A DNA stretch of 64,000 nucleotides from Plantago elongata (GCA_036897095.1 JAYMSP010000218.1:1-64000); one strand, 5' to 3'. Positions 1-12,311 are shown, counted from the first letter of the stretch. Numbers and translations are program-made. Notes: generated by a model from the letters alone, not told the origin.

Positions 1-316
1 CAGGCAGAGTGGCGAATATATTATTAAATGAATATTAAATGTAGCGGGACCCACAATGCGGTCTTGGGGCGTGACAGTGCCTTGTCTTCTTCCACGAGCC
101 AGTGCCGCGCATGTTCCCCCTGTGCCAATTGACGTGACAATTTCTTCCTCTCCGTCAACAATGGCGGCTTCCCTTTTCTTCTCCATTAAGCATCACACCA
201 CACACCGCACACATGAAGAGACACGCAGCAAACGGAGAGGAGGGGCTCGGGCTGAGTCATCGGACTCGTGGCGGTGCCACCGGACTCCGGCCGCCTCAAC
301 CGCCGCCTTCCATGCC

Positions 317-324
317 TATATAAA
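317..324 (+). promoter_or_regulatory. TATA box of LTR S0
   Basis: TATATAAA is followed by a pyrimidine-rich CT leader. The equivalent TATA box is present in the two sister LTRs (35,359 and 17,029), which supports it as the LTR promoter. Confidence 0.6.
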
Positions 325-700
325 CTGCCCCTCCACTCCTCAATTTTCTTCACACCAGTTGTTGCTTTCCTCTTCTTCTCCTTCTTCTCACTGTTCTTCT
401 TCTTCTCAACTTCACTACACCTTCCACCACCTCCGGCCGCCACGACCACCACCGCACGGTCTCGATTACCTTTTCCCGGATTAGTGTCGTTATAACGCGA
501 CCAATTCGTCCGGTAAAGTGTCCCTCATGTTTGATTATATTCGAAATACGAAAAGGGAGACTAAGTCGAAATTATTTGCGTATTATCATTATTACCATTA
601 ATACCGTTATTAGCATATATTATCAGTTATTATCAAAATTTGAGGAATTTAAATTATACTGTTACTCTGTTGAATTATTAGTAATATTAAATGTTGTAGT

Positions 701-809
701 GTCGACTGGCCGTCGACAGTAGGATAATAACCGCTGGCTGCGGACTGTTATGGAGTCTGAATTAGACTGTAATTGTTGAATTGTGGGTAAACGTCGACTT
801 GCCGTCGAC
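701..809 (+). repeat. Paired GTCGAC-N5-GTCGAC motifs in S0
   Basis: Two 17-nt motifs, each made of two GTCGAC palindromes separated by 5 nt, lie at 701-717 and 793-809. The sister LTR at 34,701 has the matching pair at 35,801-35,817 and 35,908-35,924, one half-site differing by a base. Conserved spacing and self-complementary half-sites suggest a structured or protein-bound LTR element. The function is unknown. Confidence 0.6.
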
Positions 810-1480
810 TAGGGAATTGGAGTATAATAATATTGTTTGATGGTACTGCACTGATAGAACAGATACTGGTGAAATACTGTTAAAATTGGGAATTTTTACT
901 GGAACAGACTTGGCATCTGTTAGGAGTCTTGTACCGGATATAGCTTATTACACAAAGACAGACCTGCCATCTGTTGTTGGGGTTATCTGTTAGGAATAAA
1001 GTACCAGATATAATGTTAGAAACAAAAATAAAATGTCATCTTTAACGAAAATAGATAATTTTACGACTTGTTTAGAATTTAAAGGTCGAATTTACTAAAT
1101 GGTGTCGTTTAAGTTTAAACGTCGAATATCCAACTAAAGTGTCATAATAATTATGAAACGCGGATACTAAATCCGTACGTCATAGGACAATAATAATTTA
1201 CTAAGACATCGTTAGAAAATATGGGAGTGTCGGGCGTCTTTTTAAGTTATTTAGGTCGGGGATTGAGTAGTATTGTTTATCTGTTTCTCAGGAACTTCAG
1301 AAGCTCCTGACGTGCCGGAAATATACGGTGAGTGATTATGAGCTTTCAGCATCTGGCCCTGTGAAATTTGATACAGTTCATTCCTTGCACTTTCACTCCT
1401 GTACTTGTTATCTGCCTGACTGTCTAACCTCGACTGCGACTACTGACGACGACGACCGACTCCGACTCGTTACCGATTTA

Positions 1481-1745
1481 GATTCTAACTGTATAAACTG
1501 TAGATGATATGTACTTAGGAATACCTGACCGTATTGACTTAACATTTTATTACTCCAATTGCTGATTAATACTGTATACCAAGTCCCGTCTACTGATCCT
1601 GTTTACCAATTCAGATTGCTAAACCGTATAAACTATAGATGACCTGTACTTAGAATACACCACTTGTCTTGACGTAACATTTTATTGCTCCAATTGCAGA
1701 TTCCTACTGTACACCGAATCCTGTCTACTGATCTTGTTTACTGAT
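1481..1745 (+). repeat. Tandem duplication of about 130 bp inside S0
   Basis: Two imperfect units in tandem (about 1,481-1,614 and 1,615-1,745) each contain a TATAAACT-like stretch, ATGTACTTAG or CTGTACTTAG, a TTTTATTxCTCCAATTGC block and a TCTACTGATC block. The sister LTR at 34,701 has a single copy around 36,567-36,700, so the duplication is specific to this copy or its subfamily. Confidence 0.65.
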
Positions 1746-2524
1746 ACCATTACTGCTCCTGTTACTGATCCTGTTCATTGACACTATCACTGAATCTGCA
1801 TATTACTCCTGTTTACTGCTCCTCATGCATTGCATTGCATGAAAACTGATTTCATTGAAAAATCAACCGCACACTATTTTCAAAAAATTTGGAAAATCAT
1901 CATGGTCGACATTGTCTACATACTGTTACTGTAAAACGTCCTGCAGCGCTATATTTTCGGGCACTACTGACTGTACGACCATTCAAACGGTCTGGATATA
2001 TAAGTTGTGATGGGTCGTGCCTATCGTGAAGCAACTCCACGCGCAGTCACGCTGCTACTGATGAGACTGTAACCTGATCCGTTCGGTCTAGCCCAAGACA
2101 GTTACTATTTAGTACTGTAATTCTGGCACCTTTCATGTGCTATGATACTGACTGACTGATACCGGTTTCCCCACTGTTTACAACTGCCTGATCAGCAAGT
2201 GTGTTGGTTTACTGTACTATTGCATTCATACGCATATATTCAGGCATGTTTGATTATCCTCACTGAGTCCATGTGACTGACACTCTCCCTGTTTCAATAA
2301 TCCTGCTTTCCCAGATTTGGAGCACGAAGAGAGGACTGGGTAGCTTGGCGTACCGACTAACACTAGGACTGAATATTCCGCTGCTGATCCTATAGTATTA
2401 GCGTGTGTTTGTGTGTTAAGTTATAAAGTACCTTTGGAGTTTGTAATAAATAATATTTTGATATTTATATATTTGAATGTTCGGCACAATCCTTGACGTC
2501 CAGATCAGATCCAGGGATGTTACA

Positions 2525-4214
2525 ATTATCGTTTAGATAATTTTCACGAGTAATATTTTACAAAAAAAAAAAACTTTTATAAATATGACAGGTCGCAAAT
2601 CTATCTATATATGAATGGGTTCATCCACATTCTGATACGTTCTTACTAGATCGAATAATGGATAAACTTTTTCTTCATCGATTTTTAAGGATATTTGTTC
2701 AACGTATAGACTTTAATCTGATGTGCAGCCTTGAGAACATCTTTATTTTCTCGAACAATTTCATCAATATCAGTCGATTATACTATATCATCAATGATCA
2801 ACTAAGGTTCCAACGTCTAACTCATAGTACTCTAAAATTTTACGTTAAATTTTATGTGATAGTACATTTTAAAGGCTCTTACAGTCAATCATGCATATAC
2901 CGTAAGATTCCATTAGTAAATGTTCCGGTTTCAATGCACTTAAAAATAAAATTGGTCAATCATGCATATATGTAAAAGTAAACCTCAAACGATTATGGAC
3001 TATTACTTTATCGATAATAAAATATTTATTTAAATTAATAAAATATCAAGATCCCAAAATTATTATTTTATAGAATCTTTACCGTATAATATATTTGAAA
3101 TACCTTCTAATTTTAAATTTCATAAAATCATTAGATATTACATGTATTTTGTATGAACTCAAGTTGACCATACAAGACTTTGAGTTGAATTGGCAAGAAA
3201 TAATGACATTAAATTATTCTTTGTGTCAATTCACTAGCTATTTAGTCAAAACGTTTGTAGTCGAGTGTCAAGCTGAGACACCCGTACCCAAGAGTTTATG
3301 TGTTTGTTCCTGAAATGGGTGAATATTATCTTCGTATAAATAATGATTGCAATGTGTTAATTAAATTAGATATTGATGATAATTAAATTTGGCCAAAGCA
3401 TTGTAATAATAATATTGTATCTAAAAGAAAAAAAATCACAGGCTTTTTTACGAATTATCATCATTGCAAATATTTCAATTTTCTCTTTGAAACATAAGAA
3501 AAAGTTTAGTTTATGATACTCATCTTTAATTAATTTCTATTATGTGTTTGGCTTTGTAGGTATGCTGAGATGATAATACCACCAAACATGTGTTTATATA
3601 CATATATATAAATGAAGTAGAAAAATTGTGAGATGTCTCCAACTGGTTATTTATGTGTTACAGATTGAAGAGGTTATGAATTCAAATCAACATCATACTT
3701 ATTCATTTACTTTTTAATATAGAGGCAATGTACAAACTTGGGCCGTGTGACTGGGCCAGCCGAAATGGGTCGGGCGACCGGGGCCAAGCTGATTGGGTCG
3801 AGAGAGAATTCGGGCTGAAATGACTCATGGTGATGGCCCAACCCATTATTTAATTATTATAAGTTATTTTTATTTTTTAATTATTTTTTACACTAATTAT
3901 ATTATTTAAAATTTATTATTTACAATTTTATAATTCAGTATGTATTTTAGTCCTTTTATAATTAATGAAAATACGAAATTGAGATGTCAATATTTGATTG
4001 GGTGTCTGATGTCAGGTAAGGCAGACGCCTGCTAGACCGTAGAAATACCCTTATTAAAAAGATACTATGAGATTACATTAAGGTATTAATTTACCAATAA
4101 TTCAAGTTTATAATTAAGATTATAGTGAATTTTGGAATTATATATAATTCTTATACAGTAGTTGTACGAATCTTACAATATTATTTGTACACAATTTGAG
4201 GCAAAACAAGTAAT
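2525..4214. other. Gene-free AT-rich stretch
   Basis: I see no coding sequence with family features. The DNA is strongly AT-rich with long A/T runs. A GC-rich island of about 120 bp at 3,735-3,850 carries repeated GGGCC/GGGTC words. It probably represents decayed repeat DNA between LTR S0 and the LTR of the minus-strand Gypsy element. Confidence 0.5.
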
Positions 4215-5183
4215 TGTAGACGCTCAAAATCTACAACCAAATTTAGGTTGATAAATTGGGGGGCACCGATAACCTGCAAGGCAACGAGTGACAAACGAGA
4301 CTTAAGATACCAAGGTGACACCGATGTGGTGCTGACCGTAGGGACTCTGACGCTCAAGTTAGTAATCATGTAGAGAATAAACAAAATGACTTATTGAGGG
4401 AGAGATAGAGAGATGATGGATGTCGACTTACCCTGTTGACGGTTTGGCAGAGAGGGGTGGTTACCGACAATTGACTAGCTGACCGTGTTGGAGGAGCTAA
4501 CTAATAGTCGCCGGAAGGTAAAGTGAGATGGCAAAAGGTGATGGTTGAAAGCTTGGTAATTTGACTATCTGACAGCCTGACAACGTGATCACTGACTCAC
4601 AGTCTGAGAGCTCGGTCGACTGACTGACTGCTTGAACGTTGGTCTACTGACTGATTGCTTAAGTGTTTTAGATGGAGATGGAGGTGTAAGGCTGATATCT
4701 AGGGTATTCGTATTGAGAATGAGATGACCTTTCTTCCTTTGGCCTGCCCCTCTATATAGATAGTATGTCCGTTAGAGTCCATACCACCTCTCCTACTTTT
4801 CGGGTGAGGAATCTCTTAGTGGGTTAGACTATGTCTAGATGGTCGTTTGTAGAATGAACGAGTCAATTAAGGAGTGTGAGTTGGTTAGCCTGTTTAGACT
4901 GATTTTGTTAGTCGTATAAGGTAAGTTGCTTGGCTTGTCAACCAGTTGGGTGGCTAGCAAGGCTAGGTGAGCCAACAGCCTGCTAACTAGCTGGATAGTG
5001 TGGTAAGGTTGAGTCATCTAGGTAGCATGTCAAATGGTTGGCTGGATGTATGACCCAACTGGATGGGTTTGCTAATCGAACTCTAGAGTCCAGCCCCCGT
5101 AAGAAGGAAATCGAGATGGACTTGTCAGTGAGCTATGGATTGGGCCGTAGCCTTAATGGATCAACCCGCTAGTCTAGTAGACA
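4215..5183 (-). mobile_element. Putative 3' LTR of G1
   Basis: On the minus strand this stretch begins TGTCTAC, carries a TATATAGAG box near 4,751-4,760 followed by a pyrimidine-rich leader, and ends GTCTACA. It sits on the 3' side of the G1 integrase in the right orientation. The boundaries are by eye; no second LTR of G1 is in the window to confirm them. Confidence 0.5.
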
Positions 5184-7094
5184 ATAACAAATTTTGACCA
5201 ATACATTTTGGAGAATGATATGTGAGATGCTTGTCAGTCGCATCGAGAGTGTAAGAGTTGTCTCGTGTTCATGATTCAAATTTATGCATTGAACATAGAT
5301 GATTGGATTTTGCTTCTCTTTTGCATAACTTGATTGCTCAATTATGTAGGATTGCATTTGGAAGGATTCGACTTGGATTTGCTTCATTGATAGAAGATTG
5401 GTGCTATTGTCCTTCTTGGAGCTCGGATTATATCTTAGACGTACTTAGGCGAATTGTCAGTCGTTTTTGTTTTTCATGAATAATGTATAGATTCTTTTTC
5501 TATGTAGTGTTGAGTGGACACAAGTATGCTTTTTTTCTATCAACCGATGCTCGGTGACGATGATTGGATATAAATTTTGCGTGCATCATTGTTGCACATG
5601 AACATATGGTGAACTTTTCGTCTTACTTTTTGTGATATGCACGTTGTGATGTCTAATTGATATAAATACTTCATTTGACCGTTGTCAAGGTGACAAGTAG
5701 GTAGGTTGTTGGAATGTACATACCAATGGGTTGTTGTGGTACTGTCATGCTGATAGACTATTGTGATACTAACATGTTGATAGGTCGTAGTAGTGCCATC
5801 ATGCTGATAGGTTGTAGTGCCATCATTCTGATAGACTGTTGTTGTGCCATCAGGCTGATAGACTATCGTTTTGCCATCACGCTGATAGAAAGTAGTAGCG
5901 TCATCATGTTGATAGATTGTAGTTGCGTTATCATGCTGAAAGACTGTTGTTGATACATTGTGCACTTTAATTGACATACTCATTGACGTAGTAGAAGAAT
6001 TTGATTCTGAATAAACCTTTCTCATCGGTGCTTGATTGTAGGTATATTATGGAAGGAACCTCGAGCGCAATTTCTATGCATCCTCAGTTGCCTGGAATGG
6101 ATGGTCATGACTATCGTGAAGGTTCTTTATCTAGTGGTGAAACTTTTGGTACTTGTAAGCTTGTGGGATCTTTGCCACTATGACTTTGCTTTCATTGCCT
6201 TTTACGTCGGGTTGGATTATTTTGCATTTTGTGTGATCTTTGTATGTTCGAACCTTGTTGTTTCATTGTGATTTGTAACCCCCACTGGGGTTGGATCGGT
6301 TATGTATGTTCGGATGTTCTCAGATCTTTTAGAACTTTAGCCTTCTTGTTGTTAAGTTTTGTGTTTGGTAGTCTTTTTGGAAGTGACCTAGTAGGTTGCT
6401 ATAGTAACACATAAACTTCAATGAGCATAAACAATCGACTATGAGATATCGAACATATAACTGGAGCATAAACAATCGACTAAAAAGGTTAAACGTATTT
6501 CGAAAGACGTTTTTCTTACGTGCGGTTCATGGTAGTAAGGAATATTCAGAAATTCTTGCAATCATGCTTGGCTTGCAAGTCTAACTTGAGAACTAAAATA
6601 AAACTCATATAACCATGCTTGTCTAACTTGATTTAAATGCTACGAACTAACCTCTAGGAGACGCGTTTGATGCAGTCCGACCATGTCTACTAGGTTTGCC
6701 CCCCCCCCCCTAGTTGAAGCTCCAGTCCGAAGGAGTGGCGCTTGAACTTTTATCACTCTGCTTGTTCATCGATCATCGTGTATGTTCAGTCGGTTGGGGT
6801 GTCAACATACGTCAGTCAGTTAGACAGGTGACTGTAACTTTGTCTGACAGTCGGCTGGGTTGGGTGTGTCATGTGTTTGTTGCTATGAAGATGGACCCTT
6901 TCATTGAAGGTTGTCCCCCAGTCCAAGTGATAGTTCTAGAGGCTGGTGCTTGGACTTATGGGCTTTGATCTGGAGGAGTTCTTTGTATATGAGTGACCAT
7001 TAGTTCTTATTACTTCAACATGTGTAAACCACTGAGCTGCTCGTGGAGTGATGTGTGATTTAAAAGTCTTGGAGAATGCTAGCTTGCTTTCCCA
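5184..7094 (-). other. 3' non-coding region of G1
   Basis: Between the integrase and the putative LTR lies about 1.9 kb without recognisable protein domains. It holds the 27-bp minisatellite (5,726-5,950), a 19-bp direct repeat GAGCATAAACAATCGACTA (starting near 6,424 and 6,463) and a run of 12 C at 6,699-6,710. Long 3' untranslated regions carrying tandem repeats are known for Tat/Ogre elements, which fits this position. Confidence 0.5.
5726..5950 (-). repeat. 27-bp minisatellite, about eight units, open on the minus strand
   Basis: About eight imperfect tandem units of about 27 bp share a core like CATCATGCTGATAGA. Because 27 is a multiple of three, the minus strand stays open across the array and reads as a 9-residue repeat of the type (V/T)-Y-Q-H-D-G-T-T-T within a 161-codon frame (5,540-6,025). 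Coding may be a by-product of the unit length. The array lies in the 3' region of G1, where Tat elements commonly carry tandem repeats. Confidence 0.75.
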
Positions 7095-7817
7095 CTATAT
7101 GCAAAAGTCTTGGAACTCATAGCTGATCAATTGAGGGTCATTGTTCGTGAAAATTTTATTTGAAACTCCAAACCTGCGAATGACAAGTTTCCATATGAAA
7201 GTTTTTACCTCGTGATCCTTTACCTGCTGGTAGGCTTCCTCTTCCACCCATTTGATGAAGTAATCTGTGCCTGCCAGGATAAACACTCTTTGACCAGGAG
7301 CTTTGGGGAGCATCCCCATGATGTCTATCCCCCATTTCATGAAAGGCCATGGAGCAATGGATGGGTGTAATATTTCAAGTGGAAGATGGTTGATTTGTGA
7401 ATGCCTTTGACATGGGTCACATATTTTTACGAAGTCTATGGCATCACCTCTCATAGTCAGCCAGTAGTATCCTGTTGTTAGTGCTTGGTGAACAAGTCTC
7501 CTGGCTCCAGAGTTGTTCCCACACTCACCTGCATGCAGTTCAGTGAGAACATGTTTGGATTCATTAATCGTTACGCACCAGCGTAGAGGTCCTGAAAAGG
7601 ATCTTCTATAGAGTTGGTCGTCGAGTAGCGTGAAACAGGCTGCTTTTACTTTCACTCTCCTTGCTTCGCTTTTATTCTCTGGGAGTTCCCCATTTGATAG
7701 GTATAACACTATATGGGTCATCCAAGTTGGCTCGGTTGTTATCTCAGCCACTGTGTCGTTAGCGCCGTATCCTTTCCATGTTGCAGGACATTGCACGTAA
7801 ATCACTAGGATTGGCAT
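7095..7817 (-). pseudogene. G1 integrase fragment
   Basis: The N-terminal part has a zinc-binding H-H-C-C region (G-E-C-G-N-N-S-G, then H-Q-A-L-T-T-G-Y-Y-W and C-D-P-C-Q-R-H). The core contains G-I-D-I-M-G, the first catalytic Asp region, and T-N-N-D further on, the second. The spacing and the GYYW signature are those of Tat-lineage Gypsy integrases, which insert the cDNA copy. It forms part of the minus-strand G1 pol, downstream of RNase H. A fossil fragment. Confidence 0.8.
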
Positions 7818-7899
7818 TGGTACTGAAGTGTCAACGGTACCTGCGAAATAGTCAACTCCCCGAAGGAGGATTGCAACTCCTTGACTAGCTTGAAATAGG

Positions 7900-8230
7900 T
7901 GGCCATTTTTGTGTCCCTTGTCTGGTATGAGCCCTAAAACTGGTTAACCACTAACTGTGAGTCTGACTATACCTTGATATCTTCACACCCATGTCTCTAG
8001 CCAAGTTCGGACCGGCTATTAGTGCCTTATACTCAGACTCATTGTTAGTCGCCTAGAATCCACATCGAATGGCTCTCTGGATGGTGTCTTCGTCGGGTGA
8101 GGTGAAAGACTACGCCTTGTCCATTTGCCTTAGTGTTACTGGAACCGTCAAATGAGAGCTCCCACTGTAAATTGTCCTTCTCCTGTAGACAGAACAAATC
8201 CTTTTCGGCTTGATCTAGTTCAATCGGAGT
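7900..8230 (-). pseudogene. G1 second (archaeal-type) RNase H remnant
   Basis: The minus strand shows the N-N-E-x-E-Y-x-A-L-I-A-G block (around 8,000-8,060) typical of the extra RNase H that Tat elements carry between their ordinary RNase H and integrase. It lies exactly there. The sequence is degraded, and the domain is called from this block and its position. Confidence 0.6.
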
Positions 8231-8560
8231 AAAGTCTACTATGAAGTCTGCAAGTGCCTGTGACTTGATGGATGTGCGAGGCTGGAAGGAGCATCATACT
8301 CACTAAGCTCAACCGCCCATTTTGATAATCTACCAGAGTGGGGCTTGTGTAAAACATTGCTGAGTGGAAAGCTGGTAAGGACAGAGATTGAGTGAAATTG
8401 AAAGTAAGGGCGAAAATTCCTTGCTGCAGTGACCAGTGCAAGGTCTAGCTTCTCTAGTTGGTTGTATCGAGTCTCTGCATCTAAAAGAGACTTGCTCACA
8501 TAGTAAATCGGGAGTTGGTTTCAATTTTCTTCTTTGATCAAGACGCCACTCAATGTTGTG
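8231..8560 (-). pseudogene. G1 Gypsy RNase H remnant
   Basis: On the minus strand Y-V-S-K-S-L, L-D-A-E-T-R-Y-x-Q-L-E-K and later S-G-R-L-S-K-W-A-V-E-L-S-E-Y-D are visible. These are conserved blocks of the Gypsy RT-RNase H tether and RNase H region. Its role in a live element is to remove RNA from the RNA-DNA hybrid. A fossil. Confidence 0.75.
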
Positions 8561-8884
8561 TTAGAGACGGCCAAATAGATGAACAAATGCTCTCCAACTT
8601 TAGGTTTTGATAGTACTGGAGATGTGGTGAGGTAGTGTTTGATTTGTTGTATAGGGGTCTTCACATTCGTCCGTCCAGTGGAAGTCTTTAGCCTTCATTA
8701 GAGTGTCGAAGAAAGGTCAACACTTCTCGTAGGACTTGGGTATGAATTTATCGTGGGCTACTTGCCTCCCAGTCAGTTTCTACACATCTTTAACACACTT
8801 GGGGGAAGTGATATTAGGAATAGAACGAATTTGATCAAGGTTAGCCTCAATACCTCTTTGTGAGACCAAATACCTAAGAAATTT
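8561..8884 (-). pseudogene. G1 RT, C-terminal part
   Basis: The minus strand carries the end of RT (Y-L-V-S-Q-R-G-I-E-A-N then a thumb/connection region with K-A-K-D-F-H-W-T). It stops abruptly at the AATTT target duplication of the solo LTR inserted at 8,885. The adjoining part of the same RT lies at 31,558 onwards. Confidence 0.75.
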
Positions 8885-10868
8885 TGTAACACCCTTACAC
8901 TTTAACAGATAATTAAGACACCAATAAGCCTATCTTACTCAGTAAGCATCAAATAAGAAACATTTTACTGATTTAACATATCTCCAACACACGGAAGATT
9001 CAAGCATACAAGAGTCATACTAATTAGATAAGTCTACTTGCAAAATACACCTGTTCACATACATGAGGAGATATTCCTCTTATCCGAAATCCCAAAAAAA
9101 AGTACCTTATATGATATGAAAATGATGAGCGGAGGGAGCAGGATAGGAAACCAACCGGCCGACCTTTGATCCATAGCTTTAAGTTCTACTTGGCTATATT
9201 CTTTCCTTTATCATTTTCTTCAACAACTATTAAAAAATATCGCAATTCGGGTGAGTTGCGGGCTCAGTAAGTATACTCAGTAACAAGTCATTTAATATCC
9301 GATAAATAACCGGCAACAAGGCATTTCACACCAAATAAATACATGGCATATACATCTTCCAAGCCACTCAGGTTCATTATCACGTAGAACACATATTTCT
9401 CAGATATCTCACAACTTCCAACATAGGTTCACTTCTCATTCAATCAACGTTAAACGACACTTCACATAATTCATATTTATATAATAATGTCCGTGCTTAG
9501 TCTTTTTCTTTATCTTCTATGGCTCTATTACGACCATGAGTAATTCATGATCACGATGATGGTCAATGCGTTGCCATCAATTTCTTCTTATAACACATGG
9601 AGTTCAATGAACTCAGGGAGGGTGGTCATACGAAGCTCAAGGAGGGTGGTTGTACGATACTCTATATCCAATCAATTACTGGAGAATTTTCACATATAAC
9701 ACATATCCAAACAAGCTGGAAACAAATGACTCAAGGTCGTCAGCAGCCACAACAAAGTCCTTTTATCTCTCATGAATACAATTCACATAATTATGCATAT
9801 ATTTATACAGTTAACACTTTCTCAGATACACGTATCCCGTCCGTACATGGGAGAAATCAATCACATATCACCAGCTAATCGCAATTAGTTGTTTATCGTT
9901 TCCAGAACATGATAAATCACGTATATAGCAAAACACTGTGGATTTTCACATTTCATAACACAACTTCATAATATCATTCATACATATTCTTAGTCAAACA
10001 CGCTAGCACTATATCAATAATATCAAAGAATAACACATATTTGTCAAACAACAAGTTACCGAAATTATTTACAAGAAACTAAATAACGAGTTACTAAATA
10101 CACTCACAATCACCGTCCAAAAGTATCACTAGCATTAACCATAGTATCTCTAGGTGCTTAAAATACTTGAAAATCATATATACGTTGACCTTTAAATATA
10201 ACAAAATAAATTAAGCTCGGAATAAATGTGATAATCAATAATTAATCCCAAAGTTTATACCGTAACTCCTAGAATGCTCAATTGATGCCAAGAGATTCTC
10301 CTATCAAAACTCTAGTATGATATCTACAAGCTTGCTAGTATTTTTAGTGCGCCAACCAAGAGTCTCCAAGTTCTAAAAATACCAAAATAAAAATTGTTGA
10401 TAAATGCTCTCTACGTTGTCTTCCTCTCTTCTTCATCATCCCTCTCGTATGAGATCTGTACCCTCCGGCATGGATCAAGGATCATCTACGCATGAGATTT
10501 TTAATAACCTTCCATGTTTCTTTTCTCCAGATCCTCATTTAATGGTGAGATTTGTTTGGCCTCTTCATTTTGGTGAGATTTGGTTGGGATCTTCTTTCCC
10601 AGTTGTTACACCTTGCATAATTTCAATGTTTATCTTACTCTTAAAAACAAATCTTTTTAAAATTCAAAACATTTATTGTATAGGCTATAAGTACACGGAT
10701 GGATCAGTATGTTCTAAACTTTGTTATGAGCCTACCTTAATTGTTCTAGTGTTTGGGTGCCTAGTTTCTTACCTTCTTTGCAGTAAGCACAAGTGGCCTT
10801 AGCTATTCGGGTTTCTGCCAGTTTGTATAGTCCCTATCTATCATCTTCTATCCGTTATGGTTTGTGTT

Positions 10869-12311
10869 ATGGTAGGTTTTAGCGATCGCGAGTTGGAACA
10901 ACTTCTTAGGTTAACCGTGAAGGAAGATGAAGTAGTTAAGGTCCCAACGGAAATTTGGAATCGGCAGATTTGGACGTTGAGTGTTGCCTTATTGGTCGGG
11001 TGTTGACTCGTAAACAAGTGCATTTGAATGCACTTGAAGGAATTTTTTGTGGTGCGTGGGGTTTGTCCAAGGGTTTTCGGTTGCAAAAACTTGGGGATTC
11101 ACGGATACTCTTTCAGTTTGTTCATTCAGCTGAGTTGAATCGTGTGATGTGGAACGCACCGTGATTGTTCGAGCGACACTTGGTTATTTTAAGCAGAATT
11201 GAAAAGGGCCAAGATCTTCTCTTGGTTGATTTGGACAGATGTGTCTTTCCTGTTCATGTCACTGGTCTGCCTTTGTCTAGTGGTTCAAAAGCTTTTGCTC
11301 GGGTCCTTGTCAATGCACTGGGACGGTTCGTGGAGGTTGGTGCGCATGCTAATAAGGGACTTTTGGCCACATCTATGCGGCTAAAGGTCAGACTGGATGT
11401 CACGAAGCCCCTTCGTCGCTGCATGAAAATCGATGGTCCACACGGGGATGTAGTTTGTGTGAATTTCACTTACGAACGGTTACCTAATTTTTCTTTCATC
11501 TGCGGGATTATGGGACATATCTTTAGGGATTGTTCAGAGTGTTTGCACTTATTTGATAAAGCTGGAATGATTGATGCGTCAAAGATGGAATATGGGGTTT
11601 GGTTACGAGCGTCCTCTTACAACAAACCTGATAAGGTCCTTGGTGGTAGTACCGTGACAGGACACCGACCTCCGGTTAATTTCGTGAGGAAGGGTATTCT
11701 TGGAAGAAATCTGCTGCATGCTACTGTTACTAACAGTAGTGGGATGGTTAGGCCTTCTATTCAAGACAACTAGAGGTGTGATTCCAGGAAGTGGTTACTT
11801 TGGTCAAACCTTCTCCCCTGGTGAAAGCTCCACAACACCTAAAAGTGGGAACGATAAGGTAACGAAATCTCCCCAATTATTACTTCCAAATCCCTCTGAT
11901 AAAACTCCCTTTGACCAAACTACAAATATGACCATTGACTCTGCACGTGCTCCCACAAACCAAGCCCCTGCCTTTTCTTTCAGCCCATCTTTCGGTTCAC
12001 AGATTGGCCCAATACGCCCCACTTTTAGCCCACTGCCTACCCTCTCCCTTCACAAAGATTTCACCAAACCTGGCCCAAACATTCCAGCCCAACATCCGCT
12101 CATCTTAACCCAACATTTTTCTTTTACTTCTACCATGAGCCCTTCCCAGGCCCAACTTACATCCACGGACTTGGAACATAATACTAGTCGAAAACGGGGC
12201 AGACCTTTGGGATCGTCTTTGGGGGTGAAAATAATGGCTCTCGTCAGACACCTAAACCCGGTGTGGGACCAGGACGTAAGAAGACTACTACTAACAAGAA
12301 GCTTAAAGTAG
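10869..12311 (+). pseudogene. LINE ORF1 (DUF4283 plus CCHC-type knuckle)
   Basis: ORF1 of plant L1 elements binds the element RNA. From ATG at 10,869 a short frame (M-V-G-F-S-D-R-E-L) runs to about 10,955. It then shifts frame into the DUF4283-like part (L-I-G-R-V-L, F-R-L-Q-K-L-G, I-L-F-Q-F) ending at an in-frame TGA at 11,161-11,163. The frame continues as R-H-L-V-I-L and a zinc-knuckle-like region (F-S-F-I-C-G-I-M-G-H-I-F-R-D-C, around 11,490-11,535). Beyond 11,700 a third frame holds a Pro/Ser-rich linker with an AT-hook-like R-K-R-G-R-P-L-G motif near 12,190. At least two frameshifts and one stop make it non-functional. Confidence 0.8.

Larger units (their letters stand above)
1..2524 (+). 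mobile_element. Solo-type LTR, 3' part (family S, copy S0)
   Basis: This is the 3' part of a long LTR whose start lies before the window. It is related to the two complete family-S LTRs at 34,701-36,961 and 16,358-18,294. Shared landmarks are a TATA box, a TTCCGGATTAG-like block downstream of it, paired GTCGAC motifs (with the 34,701 copy), a GAGCACGAAG block and a terminal block containing TTGACGTCC followed by TTACA. No primer-binding site follows position 2,524, so it is a solo LTR or a 3' LTR. The two cannot be told apart because the left side is outside the window. TGTAA/TTACA-type ends and a length above 2 kb resemble Tekay/Del chromovirus LTRs; that lineage call is inference. Predicted proteins here, such as the one at 56-484, are low-complexity shadows. 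Confidence 0.75.

Noticed and set aside
56-495. Open frames of 75-142 codons at the left end.
   Set aside because: They are Ser/His/Pro low-complexity frames in CT-rich LTR leader DNA, and their place matches the TATA-leader region of family-S LTRs.
2658-3313. Two short frames of 105 and 72 codons.
   Set aside because: They have AT-rich composition, no family motif and no supporting context.
10404-10802. A 132-codon frame before LINE ORF1.
   Set aside because: It has no domain and lies in the CT-rich leader region of the LINE. It is more likely 5' UTR.
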